Shown: in pieces, positions 6,810-14,165 of the stretch
Numbering within the stretch: the stretch's first letter is position 1
How the letters are laid out: the number at the start of each line of letters is the position of its first letter
Source: Lachnospiraceae bacterium
Lineage (GTDB): Bacteria; Bacillota; Clostridia; Lachnospirales; Lachnospiraceae
Direction: 5' to 3'
DNA length: 14,218 nt
Assembly (NCBI GenBank): GCA_003447895.1
Contig: DLYC01000233.1
Coordinates: 1 to 14,218, forward strand
Made by a program: the position numbers and the translations under genes
Notes under the pieces: model-generated
The model's database searches: none
Told to the model about the DNA's origin: nothing
What the model saw: only the letters and a program-made list of their open reading frames with translations

Positions 6810-8102
6810 TTACCGGCTCTGCCGCATGTGATTTTTTTCGATCAGGTCGCGGATGATGCTCTCATCCGCGCCTGCTTCATAAAAGTCTCCCAAAAAAGCC
6901 GTGGGATAACCGGAAGCAATGGCCAGAAGGATCAGCCGGTCGTAGCTGTCGGGAATATAGATGCCCGACATACCTGCCTTATATAACAGATCGTCTGCCT
7001 CGAGAATAAAGCTCTCTACGGCGTCCTTGCCGGTGAGTTCGGTATCCTGAAGGTCCCAGAAGATCATATACAGAAAGAGGAGGTCATGCCTGGACACAGG
7101 GATCTCCCTCTTTTTGAGCTTCCCGAGTCTTGCGCGCCAGAGCGGCTCGTCGGTCAGCTTGGAAGGTAGCGCGGGCGTCGATTTCTTTAAGGGAACAAAA
7201 TCCCCCGTGGTCCCGTCGCCATACTGAGGCCATATATTCCGGTACATCTTACCGGCAAGCCAGGACAGCCGGACCGAGGGCTTTTCCGGGAGGCCGTCCG
7301 CCTCCCGGCCGGCCAGGATTTCTGTGATCTCCTCCAAAAGCTCGTCAAAACATTGATAGGCCCGTCGCGAATACCCGCCGAGGACGGATGCGTGTGAAAG
7401 GATGTACTCCCGCAGCTGGGAGGCCTTCTTTTCCGGCGAGGAGGGGGCGTCCAAAAGGGCCAGGATCTCATCCTCGATCAGTTCGCTCTGCCCGGAATAA
7501 GCAGGGTCTTCAAAGGGAGCTGCCTCCTTGAGATTTTGGGCCGTCTCCCGACAAAGCTCGTTGGCAAAGGCCCAGCCATAGGGATTCTTTTCTTTGTTCC
7601 CGTCGGCCAGCCGCTGACTGCAGAAACAGAAAAAGAAGATGAGTTCTTCGGAGCTTCGGAAATTGAAAGGCGGAAGGGAGCAGGACCGAAGGAGCTCCAG
7701 GACATCGTCTTCGTCCATGGAAAGGGCGAAGGCGAGCTTAAAGCAGTTGTCTCTCGACAGATGCTGACTCTCTCCCTTCAGATATTTTTCGAGCTGACTG
7801 TTCCGGAAAGTCCCTTCCATCCGGTTTTCGGACAAAAGATGCCGCATAAGCCTGAGATAGGAGGGGATTTCCTGTTCCGGCACGCTTCCCGCGAGGTTCC
7901 CGGCCGGCGTCATCCCGGAGAGCTCTTTAGGGAACCGCCTTTGCAGGCTTCGCGCAAGGACAAAGGCGAGGCTGTTGTCCTGACCCGGGTCTGTCAGGTA
8001 CCGGATCATTTCGTCTGTGTTTTCCCAGCTCTTGTTATGGGCCGAGGATTCTTCCAGCATTTTAAAGAACCTGTGGCTCACCAGTCTTGTGTATTCCTGC
8101 AT
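6810..8102 (-). CDS. Helical HTH-like partner protein of the kinase-TIR receptor
   Basis: The protein has 430 residues and is soluble and mostly alpha-helical. A segment at about 100-145 (QLEKYLKGESQHLSRDN, then LAFALSMDEDD) resembles the helix-turn-helix of Xre-like proteins. A second conserved-looking part near 330-400 reads VSRHDLLFLYMIF, later KAGMSGIYIPDSYDRLILL. From memory, Clostridia carry a loose family with this layout next to Ser/Thr kinase or TIR genes, but I know no assigned function. There is no membrane helix. The upstream gene on the same strand ends 21 nt before it, so it is the second gene of that operon. AAGGAAG at 8117-8111 fits the ATG at 8102 better than the ATG at 8108, which it abuts. 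It could be a kinase substrate, an adaptor or a DNA-binding output; this is inference. Confidence 0.8.
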   Translation of the reverse strand: MQEYTRLVSHRFFKMLEESSAHNKSWENTDEMIRYLTDPGQDNSLAFVLARSLQRRFPKELSGMTPAGNLAGSVPEQEIPSYLRLMRHLLSENRMEGTFRNSQLEKYLKGESQHLSRDNCFKLAFALSMDEDDVLELLRSCSLPPFNFRSSEELIFFFCFCSQRLADGNKEKNPYGWAFANELCRETAQNLKEAAPFEDPAYSGQSELIEDEILALLDAPSSPEKKASQLREYILSHASVLGGYSRRAYQCFDELLEEITEILAGREADGLPEKPSVRLSWLAGKMYRNIWPQYGDGTTGDFVPLKKSTPALPSKLTDEPLWRARLGKLKKREIPVSRHDLLFLYMIFWDLQDTELTGKDAVESFILEADDLLYKAGMSGIYIPDSYDRLILLAIASGYPTAFLGDFYEAGADESIIRDLIEKNHMRQSR

Positions 8103-8123
8103 GATCATCTTCCTTTCAGAAAG

Positions 8124-11100
8124 CTAATTCGCATCCGTTAACAGTTCTCTTGCCATTCGGATCAGCTGATCCGGATCCATAACCCGGGCGATGCCGGTCC
8201 TTGTGCCGAGAGAAGTGAGTTCCTGCGCCTGCATACAGGCGACACCGGCGGCAAAATCAAAATAGCGGGAAAAAGTGCCGTCCGCGTAATACTTATAGAC
8301 CCGGACACCCGGATCTGCCGAGTGCCTGGAGAAAAGGATATCTTCATTCAGGCTCTGCGTATGGATCTGCAGGAAATCCCCGTCCTTGTAGATTTCTGAG
8401 ACCCAGAGGATCTCGGCATCGTCTGTCATCACCATTTCCTTCCGGGCAAGGTCCCAGCTCTTCAGATACCCGGAGTCCCCCCAGATCAGAAGGTGTTTGT
8501 CGTCCGCAAAGCAGGCGCGGGCTTTAGTGCTGCAGGTTTCCGGCAGCGTATCCACTTTACTGCCGGAAGCAATATCCCGGATCACAAAGTAGTGATCTTC
8601 CTGAAAGACCGCCAGCGCGCCGTCGGGGGAGACCGCCAGCAGGTTTGTATTCGCCGTAAGCTTCATTTCCGCTTCCGTAAAGCGGCCTGTCCCGGCGTCC
8701 AGCGTCCTGATCAGGGTCATTTCCGGCCCGGTCTGAGAGGGAAAAACCGAAGTCTGAACGAGGAAACCGTTCCCTTGGGGAAGTGCCGTCACATTTCGGA
8801 GCGACTGTCCCTCCTCTATAGTTACGGAAACAGGGGCGGCGAGATTTTCCCCGGGCGTGCCGCTTCCGCCGGAAGGAAAGAGAAGAAGCTCCCTGCCAAA
8901 ATACAGGAGCACGTGGGTGTCCGAGGAACAACTCCGGCAGAGTGAGAAGGAATCGGGCAGCGTCTCAGACTGCGCGAGAAGGGCATTGCTTTGGATTCCC
9001 CAGGCACACAGTGAGATCTGCGCAGCGCCTTCCTTTTTCTCTGTCTGCAGGTAATACAGCGCGGGTTCGGAAGGGGTCCCGGCGATACAGAGCGGGGTTT
9101 GAAAGCCTCCCCGGTCTGTACGGGAGATCAGATCGTCACTTCCGGCGCGGGCGACGGCCAGATATTCTTCCCGGCCCTCCGGAGAGTCGGTCTCGACGTT
9201 CAGAACGCGGAACCATTCATCCTGCGCGGGAAGGTAAGAGACGCCGCTTACGTTGTCTCCGGATTCGATCTTCGGTTCCCGGAATCCTTCATAGTCGTGC
9301 TCGGAAAAAGCGATCATCCGGTTGGAGGAGTATCCGGAGAGGAGAAAGCGCAGGCCGTTGTCTTCATACGCGCAGGCATTTGAAAAAGTGCCCTCACAGG
9401 ATCCGCAGAAAAAGCCGAGATTGGAATCGGCAAAGACCCGCCAGAAACTTCCGTCGGAGAGGACCGCGATCAGCGAGTGATTCTTGTAGGGGGCGACATT
9501 CAGGACGGGCGCCGCCAGCTGATACTCCTGAAGGGCAGAAAAAGTCTCCGGATCCAGGAGTTTCAGGTGATCTTCCTGCCACAAGGCAAGGACAGGGGCC
9601 GCGTCATCGCCATTGCCGGTGCTCATAAGGCCCTGCTGCTGAAGGTGGGAAAAACGGCTTTCTTCTTCATAAAGAAGAGACCCGTCCTCCAGGCTGAGGC
9701 ACTGAAGCTTACTGATCCTGGTGCCGCTTTCGTAATCGTCCTTCCGGGTCAGTACAAAAGCCTTATGATCATCCGGAACTGAGAGCTCCTCGATGCGGAC
9801 ATCTTTTCCGATCTCTTCGTCCCAGAGAATCCGGCCGCTCTCAAGGTCAACGCCCATCAGGCTGCCGGGGCGATCATCCGTTACGGAAGAAAGGCCCAGA
9901 ATCAGGAGGCGGCGGCTGGGGGAAAGAGCGCCTGTCCGCAGCTGCCGGAGATTGGAACCGGAGGCAGGGAGATCCTGCTCTCTAAGGAGGGTCCCGGACT
10001 TAAGATCGCCTGTCAGAACCGGATAGACAGCCCGGTACTTCTCGTCGGTCATGTAGGGGAGAATGAGGTAAAAGCGTTCCCCGTCGTCATCGGCGATCAG
10101 AAGAGACGCCTTTGTGTCACCGGGCAGGCCGCCCGCATGGGCAGTAATTTCCGTGCGCCAGAGGAGGCGCCCGTTTTCGGAATCCCAGCAGAGGAGCCGG
10201 CTTTCTGTCCTGAGAAGAAGGCGCCCCTCAGACAGAAACTGAAGCTCACACAGCGTCTCATCCGCGCAGCCGGCATCGAGGTCTTTAGGAAGAAACGCGC
10301 TCTTTTGGCGCATTGCGGTCAGGTCATAGAGATAAACGCGGCCGGCACTGTCAGCGACAGCCATGGAGGTCCCCTCCGGATTGACGGAAGGGGCACCCTC
10401 GATGGTCGTACCCGGTGCCAGAATGCCGTCGCTCTGAAAACAGGCAAAGGCGGAGTCCCAGTAGGCGTAGGTGGCCTGGTTGAGCGCATAGACAGCCGCA
10501 TCCGTCATGGGCTTTGAGGGGTCGCTGCTGCTTTCCGGAAGGGCTTCCAGCGCCGTCCGGATCGCGCCCATGCGGTCCCCCTGTTTCAGCAGTTCTTCTG
10601 ATCTTTGGGAGAGCAGCTCTCCCTGCCGCACCAGTGTTTCCCGGTGGGCGGCCATGATCCGGGCCGACTGGAACAGTGTATAGGCAGTAAATCCGGCCAT
10701 CAGCGCACAGGAGGCGGCCGCAATGGCGGCTGCGCGCTTTAAAGCGTAGAGCTGCCGGCGCTGTCTGAGGGCATCAAAAGAGACCCCGAGCATGGGGGCT
10801 GCCAGACGAAGAACGGTATCCTTTCGGATGATCCGGACCATCTCTTCTTCGGTGCCGGCGCGCGCGTCTGCTGCCAGCATGGTCCTTGATCCTATATTCT
10901 CTGCGAGGAGTTCCCGGGGGAAGGATTCTTCCGGTTCGCCCTCGATCAGGACGGGAATGATCCGTGACAGGTCGTGGGTTTTAAGGAAAGCCCGGATTTC
11001 CTCAGAGACCCATACGGAAGAGGGTGTCTCTTTGGAGCATACGACGATCAGCCATTCCGATCCCGCCAGCGCGTCCCGTATGGCCGCGCCGAGATCCGCG

Positions 11101-12332
11101 CATGCGGACAGCTCTCCCAGATCGGTGAAGACCCGCTCAAACCGCCTTTTCCCGGTCTGCTTTCGGATTTCGGGCGGCACAGGAAAATGCTCGAGAGCAG
11201 TCTGAAGCGTCTTGACTGCCAAAATATCCCGGTCCCCGTGTTTGTAGCAAATAAACGCGTCGTAGCGGACTGCGCTGAGGGTGCTTCTTTCCGGTGCGAG
11301 CGCCTCCCGAAGCTTTGTGACCGCCGCCAGCATTTCGTCGGCGGAGCGGTAGCGGGCCTTCGGATCCGCGGCCAGCGAACGGCGCAGGATCTCCTGAAGG
11401 GAGCCGGCCAGATAGGAGGGACAGGAAGTGTGGCGCATCCTGAGCGGGGTGAGGATATCTCGCCCGGACCGGCCGGCGATTGTCTCAGGCTCATAGCGTC
11501 TGCCGGTGAGAAGTAAAAGAAGGAGATATCCCGCGGAAAAGAGGTCCGCCGCAGGGCCAAGGCGAAGGGTGCCGTCATTTTGGCGCATTTCCGGAGCGGA
11601 AAAGCCGCTTGTCGCAAAAAGCACTTTGTCAGTAATGGGGGCAGTCAGGCCGTCTGCCAGATACGGCCGTGAAGAGCCAAAGTCGATCAGGGCCGCCTGA
11701 AGACTTCCATCCTTGAGACTCCCCTTCAGAAAGATATTGCCGTCCTGAAGATCCAAATGGAGATACCCGGCCGCGTGAACTTCCCGAAGGGCATAGAGGA
11801 CCTGTTCCAGGATGCGGAGCGCAAGAAGGGCACTGACGCCCCGCCGGTTTTCCCGGAGCAGGGAGCGCAGGGAGACCCCCTTTCCTGACAGGGACTCCAT
11901 GACGGTGATGGTATTCGCCGCTTTTCGGAAGCTCTTACCGTCAAGGGAAAGCTCGACCTCTCCGGCAGTTTCAAGAACCGGAATCATTCGGGAGGAGACA
12001 TTGTAGATCTGCCTTGTGGTATCCGCCTCCCGGCGCTGCATGGCCTGGACGGAGGCAAGGAAGGCTGCACCGTCCTTCCCGTCGGTTCCCGGAACGATGC
12101 TCCCTGTTTCATCCCGGCAAAAGCGGTATTTTTCGGAGATCGGAAAGCATTCCTTGATCGCGAGCCGCATGGGCTCCCGGCAAATACGGCCTTCTTCTGT
12201 ATAGACGCGGACAGCAGGATAGATCAGACTTCCCCCGCCTTCTCCCAGCGTATCGCCGGTGATCTCCGCGCAAAAGCCGTTCGGAAAACGGATGAGCGTT
12301 CCTTTTGGAAGAGGTTCCCTGATAACAGACAT
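8124..12332 (-). CDS. Receptor-like fusion: Ser/Thr kinase - TIR - transmembrane helix - beta-propeller
   Basis: The protein has 1402 residues from ATG 12332. Residues 20-340 are a Hanks-type kinase: glycine loop LGEGGG (29-34), Lys60 in LAIK, catalytic loop HLDLQDGN with Asp194 and Asn199, Asp217 of DFG, APE at 246-248 and Asp263. The HRD arginine is replaced by Leu, so it is a non-RD kinase, but the catalytic residues are present. Residues 355-480 are a TIR domain (RYDAFICYKH, then VFTDLGEL, then WVSEEI); Glu445 sits at Trp+4, like the SARM1 catalytic Glu. A basic stretch precedes one membrane helix (534-555), then a TPR-like helical segment (562-600). About 750 residues of WD40/PQQ-like blades follow (CWDSENGRLLW, VDLESGRILW, SWDLARKEM). 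Positive-inside topology puts kinase and TIR in the cytosol and the propeller outside. The frame extends to GTG 12419, but AAAGGA 7 nt before 12332 and the promoter position favour 12332. Confidence 0.9.
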   Translation of the reverse strand: MSVIREPLPKGTLIRFPNGFCAEITGDTLGEGGGSLIYPAVRVYTEEGRICREPMRLAIKECFPISEKYRFCRDETGSIVPGTDGKDGAAFLASVQAMQRREADTTRQIYNVSSRMIPVLETAGEVELSLDGKSFRKAANTITVMESLSGKGVSLRSLLRENRRGVSALLALRILEQVLYALREVHAAGYLHLDLQDGNIFLKGSLKDGSLQAALIDFGSSRPYLADGLTAPITDKVLFATSGFSAPEMRQNDGTLRLGPAADLFSAGYLLLLLLTGRRYEPETIAGRSGRDILTPLRMRHTSCPSYLAGSLQEILRRSLAADPKARYRSADEMLAAVTKLREALAPERSTLSAVRYDAFICYKHGDRDILAVKTLQTALEHFPVPPEIRKQTGKRRFERVFTDLGELSACADLGAAIRDALAGSEWLIVVCSKETPSSVWVSEEIRAFLKTHDLSRIIPVLIEGEPEESFPRELLAENIGSRTMLAADARAGTEEEMVRIIRKDTVLRLAAPMLGVSFDALRQRRQLYALKRAAAIAAASCALMAGFTAYTLFQSARIMAAHRETLVRQGELLSQRSEELLKQGDRMGAIRTALEALPESSSDPSKPMTDAAVYALNQATYAYWDSAFACFQSDGILAPGTTIEGAPSVNPEGTSMAVADSAGRVYLYDLTAMRQKSAFLPKDLDAGCADETLCELQFLSEGRLLLRTESRLLCWDSENGRLLWRTEITAHAGGLPGDTKASLLIADDDGERFYLILPYMTDEKYRAVYPVLTGDLKSGTLLREQDLPASGSNLRQLRTGALSPSRRLLILGLSSVTDDRPGSLMGVDLESGRILWDEEIGKDVRIEELSVPDDHKAFVLTRKDDYESGTRISKLQCLSLEDGSLLYEEESRFSHLQQQGLMSTGNGDDAAPVLALWQEDHLKLLDPETFSALQEYQLAAPVLNVAPYKNHSLIAVLSDGSFWRVFADSNLGFFCGSCEGTFSNACAYEDNGLRFLLSGYSSNRMIAFSEHDYEGFREPKIESGDNVSGVSYLPAQDEWFRVLNVETDSPEGREEYLAVARAGSDDLISRTDRGGFQTPLCIAGTPSEPALYYLQTEKKEGAAQISLCAWGIQSNALLAQSETLPDSFSLCRSCSSDTHVLLYFGRELLLFPSGGSGTPGENLAAPVSVTIEEGQSLRNVTALPQGNGFLVQTSVFPSQTGPEMTLIRTLDAGTGRFTEAEMKLTANTNLLAVSPDGALAVFQEDHYFVIRDIASGSKVDTLPETCSTKARACFADDKHLLIWGDSGYLKSWDLARKEMVMTDDAEILWVSEIYKDGDFLQIHTQSLNEDILFSRHSADPGVRVYKYYADGTFSRYFDFAAGVACMQAQELTSLGTRTGIARVMDPDQLIRMARELLTDAN

Positions 12333-12397
12333 AAGACGATCCTTTTGCGTAAGGGTGAACGGAATCGAGTGGAAAGCGCCCCACTCTAAATATGTAA

Positions 12398-12426
12398 AGT
12401 TTAGCATCCGGCCGGTCACTTTTCAA
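12398..12426 (-). promoter_or_regulatory. Promoter of the kinase-TIR operon
   Basis: On the minus strand TTGAAA (12426-12421), a 17-bp spacer and TAAACT (12403-12398) predict a start near 12391. This places the upstream GTG of the open frame inside the promoter. It supports translation from ATG 12332 after a leader of about 60 nt carrying AAAGGA (12345-12340). Confidence 0.55.
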
Positions 12427-12518
12427 TTCTCAGGGGAGGTCCGGATCGCCTGCCGGGCGCGCGCTTTTGGGGCATTGAGAAAAACAGCGCCGGCTTCAGG
12501 CTTTATACAGCAAGTTGA

Positions 12519-12547
12519 ATGACAAGAGTGGCCCGGGATGCTATATT
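12519..12547 (+). promoter_or_regulatory. Extended -10 promoter of rtcB
   Basis: ATGACA (12519-12524, five of six), a 17-bp spacer and TATATT (12542-12547, five of six) preceded by TGC form a strong sigma-A promoter with an extended -10. The start is predicted near 12554, about 25 nt before the TTG start codon. The 12427-12518 stretch between this and the divergent promoter shows no gene. Confidence 0.7.
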
Positions 12548-12578
12548 TTGATACATACGGAGGGAGGTGAGAAACAAG

Positions 12579-13778
12579 TTGGAGATAAAAGGAAAGGTGA
12601 ATACGGCCATCTGCTATGCAAACGTCATTGAAGAGGAGGCGATCGAGCAGATCCGCCGCATGTGTGATTATGAATTTACGGAAGGCAGCAGGATCCGCAT
12701 CATGCCGGACGTGCACGCAGGAAAGGGATGCACGATCGGAACGACCATGACCATTGTGGACAAAGCGGTCCCCAATATCGTGGGCGTCGATATCGGATGC
12801 GGCATGTATACCGTCAACCTGGGAAAAGCAGCCGTTGACTTTGAGAAGCTCGATGAAGCGGCTCACTATATCCCCTCCGGGATGAATGTCTGGGAGGGCA
12901 GACAGGAGCGCTTTGACCTGCAGGAACTGCGATGCTATCGGGACCTGAAGGACGCTAAGCGGCTGGAGCGGAGCCTTGGTACATTGGGAGGCGGAAACCA
13001 TTTCATTGAGATCGATGAGGCGGCAGACGGCACGAAGTACCTGGTGATCCACAGCGGAAGCCGGAATCTGGGAAAGCAGGTTGCGGACCTGTACCAGCGC
13101 CTGGCCATTGACCTTCGAAGCGGCAAGGAAGAGTATTTCAAAAAGAGAGACGAGATCATAAGGACCTACAAGGAGCAGGGAAGGCGCAAGGAAATTCAGG
13201 CGGCGCTGAAGGAGATCGCCTGGAAAATACAGGAAGCCCCGATGCCGGAAGACTTATGTTTCCTGCACGGCGAGTATCTGGAGGATTACCTTCATGATGT
13301 GGAGATCTGCCAGCGCTTTGCCCGCAGAAACCGCGAGAAGATGGCGGAAGTCCTGCTTGAGAGATCCGGGATCGCAGGAGGCGAGGCCTTCCATACGATC
13401 CACAACTATATCAACACGGAAGAGAGGATCCTCCGCAAGGGCGCCATCGCCGCGCATGCCGGGGAGAAGGTCCTGATCCCGATCAACATGAGGGACGGAA
13501 GTGTCCTGGCGGTCGGAAAGGGCAATCCGGAATGGAACTATTCCGCGCCCCACGGCGCCGGAAGGATCATGTCCCGCCGTGCCGCCAGGGAGAAGCTGAA
13601 CCTGGAAGAGTACCGGGAGACGATGAAGGGAATCTACACGACTTCCGTGAATGAAAACACATTGGATGAGGCGCCGATGGCGTACAAGTCTCTGGAGGAT
13701 ATCATCGATGTGATCCGCGATTCCGTGGAGATCATAGAGGTGATGAGACCGGTTTATAATTTCAAGGCGTCTGAATGA
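12579..13778 (+). CDS. rtcB: RtcB-family RNA-splicing ligase (3'-phosphate / 5'-OH RNA ligase)
   Basis: The protein has 399 residues. The family joins RNA 2',3'-cyclic phosphate or 3'-phosphate ends to 5'-OH ends, using GTP and Mn2+ through a guanylylated histidine. Visible motifs (numbering from TTG 12579) are MPDVHAGKG with Asp44 and His46, GVDIGCGM with Asp71 and Cys74, GGGNHF with Asn140 and His141, HSGSR at 158-162, TIHNYI with His275, and SAPHGAGR with His325 as the expected guanylylated residue. The length fits the family (E. coli about 408). The frame opens at GTG 12567, but that codon lies within the Shine-Dalgarno AGGGAGGT (12561-12568). TTG 12579 is 10 nt from it and gives the N-terminus LEIKGK (Met at initiation), typical of Gram-positive relatives as I recall them. 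No archease or rtcA gene is next to it. Housekeeping RNA repair is the likely role. Confidence 0.93.
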   Translation: MEIKGKVNTAICYANVIEEEAIEQIRRMCDYEFTEGSRIRIMPDVHAGKGCTIGTTMTIVDKAVPNIVGVDIGCGMYTVNLGKAAVDFEKLDEAAHYIPSGMNVWEGRQERFDLQELRCYRDLKDAKRLERSLGTLGGGNHFIEIDEAADGTKYLVIHSGSRNLGKQVADLYQRLAIDLRSGKEEYFKKRDEIIRTYKEQGRRKEIQAALKEIAWKIQEAPMPEDLCFLHGEYLEDYLHDVEICQRFARRNREKMAEVLLERSGIAGGEAFHTIHNYINTEERILRKGAIAAHAGEKVLIPINMRDGSVLAVGKGNPEWNYSAPHGAGRIMSRRAAREKLNLEEYRETMKGIYTTSVNENTLDEAPMAYKSLEDIIDVIRDSVEIIEVMRPVYNFKASE

Positions 13779-13793
13779 GAGGAAAAGGACCCC

Positions 13794-13822
13794 TTGTATT
13801 GCCGGTGACGGAGTGCTAATAT
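13794..13822 (+). promoter_or_regulatory. Promoter of the thiamine operon
   Basis: TTGTAT (13794-13799), a 17-bp spacer and TAATAT (13817-13822) with an upstream TGC (extended -10) predict a start near 13829. That is only a few bases before the first paired base of the TPP aptamer, the usual layout for riboswitch leaders. No rtcB terminator stands between the genes, so some read-through is possible. Confidence 0.55.
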
Positions 13823-13831
13823 AGAGTGTAT

Positions 13832-13924
13832 CACAAGAAGGGAGCCTGCACGGCAGGCTGAGAACGGGCAATCGGCCCGGACCTTTATACCTGATTTGGA
13901 TAATGCCAACGTAGGGACATTGTG
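13832..13924 (+). ncRNA. TPP riboswitch (THI element) aptamer
   Basis: The aptamer carries the conserved thi-box strings GGGAGCC, GGCTGAGA (13856-13863), ACCTTTATACCTGAT and TGGATAATGCCAACGTAGGGA in order. P1 can be extended by CACAA (13832-13836) pairing with TTGTG (13920-13924). It binds thiamine pyrophosphate and should switch off downstream thiD expression when TPP is abundant, through the terminator at 13963-13999. The order promoter, aptamer, terminator, thiD is the standard arrangement. Confidence 0.95.
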
Positions 13925-13932
13925 GACAATAC

Positions 13933-13999
13933 CGTTCGTGAAATGCGCTGAGGAACGATTTGAAAGCAGGGATGTCTATGCGGCATGCCTGCTTTTTTT
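13933..13999 (+). terminator. Riboswitch expression platform with intrinsic terminator
   Basis: AAAGCAGG (13963-13970) pairs with CCTGCTTT (13988-13995). The stem is extended inside by ATG/CAT after one mismatch, and it runs into seven T residues (13993-13999). Upstream, CGTTC (13933-13937) and GAACG (13953-13957) can pair and may form part of the alternative structure. Transcription attenuation by TPP is therefore expected. I have not folded the whole leader. Confidence 0.8.
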
Positions 14000-14165
14000 C
14001 GCGTCCGGAGGGCGCAAACTGTCGGCATGGCTCATTGTACATTCCAAGCCATGCGCAGACAGGAACGGCAACGTAACCCGCAGGAAGCGGTCAACCGGGG
14101 GCACCACCTTTGGCCGCTATATAAAATTAATGCGAATCTGCCCGGGGAGGCAGGGAAAGGATCCA
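14000..14165 (+). other. Long structured leader between the TPP terminator and thiD
   Basis: About 166 nt separate the terminator from the start codon, more than such leaders usually need. A long hairpin is evident: CTGTC (14019-14023) with GACAG (14058-14062), then GCATGGCT (14025-14032) with AGCCATGC (14047-14054). A second possible stem is GCGGTC with GGCCGC further down. No T-tract follows either. I match it to no riboswitch class I know. An overlapping 57-codon frame from 14027 lacks a well-placed ribosome binding site. Confidence 0.45.

Noticed and set aside
8493..9628. Plus-strand open frames opposite the kinase-TIR gene
   Set aside because: Shadows of the GC-rich minus-strand coding frame: basic, low-plausibility proteins without ribosome binding sites, while the minus-strand frame is continuous with recognisable domains.
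12529..12542. CCCGGGATGCT shared with the terminator stem at 5501-5511, a possible dispersed repeat
   Set aside because: The match is only 11 bp, its flanks do not match, and at 12532 it forms the spacer of the rtcB promoter rather than a hairpin.
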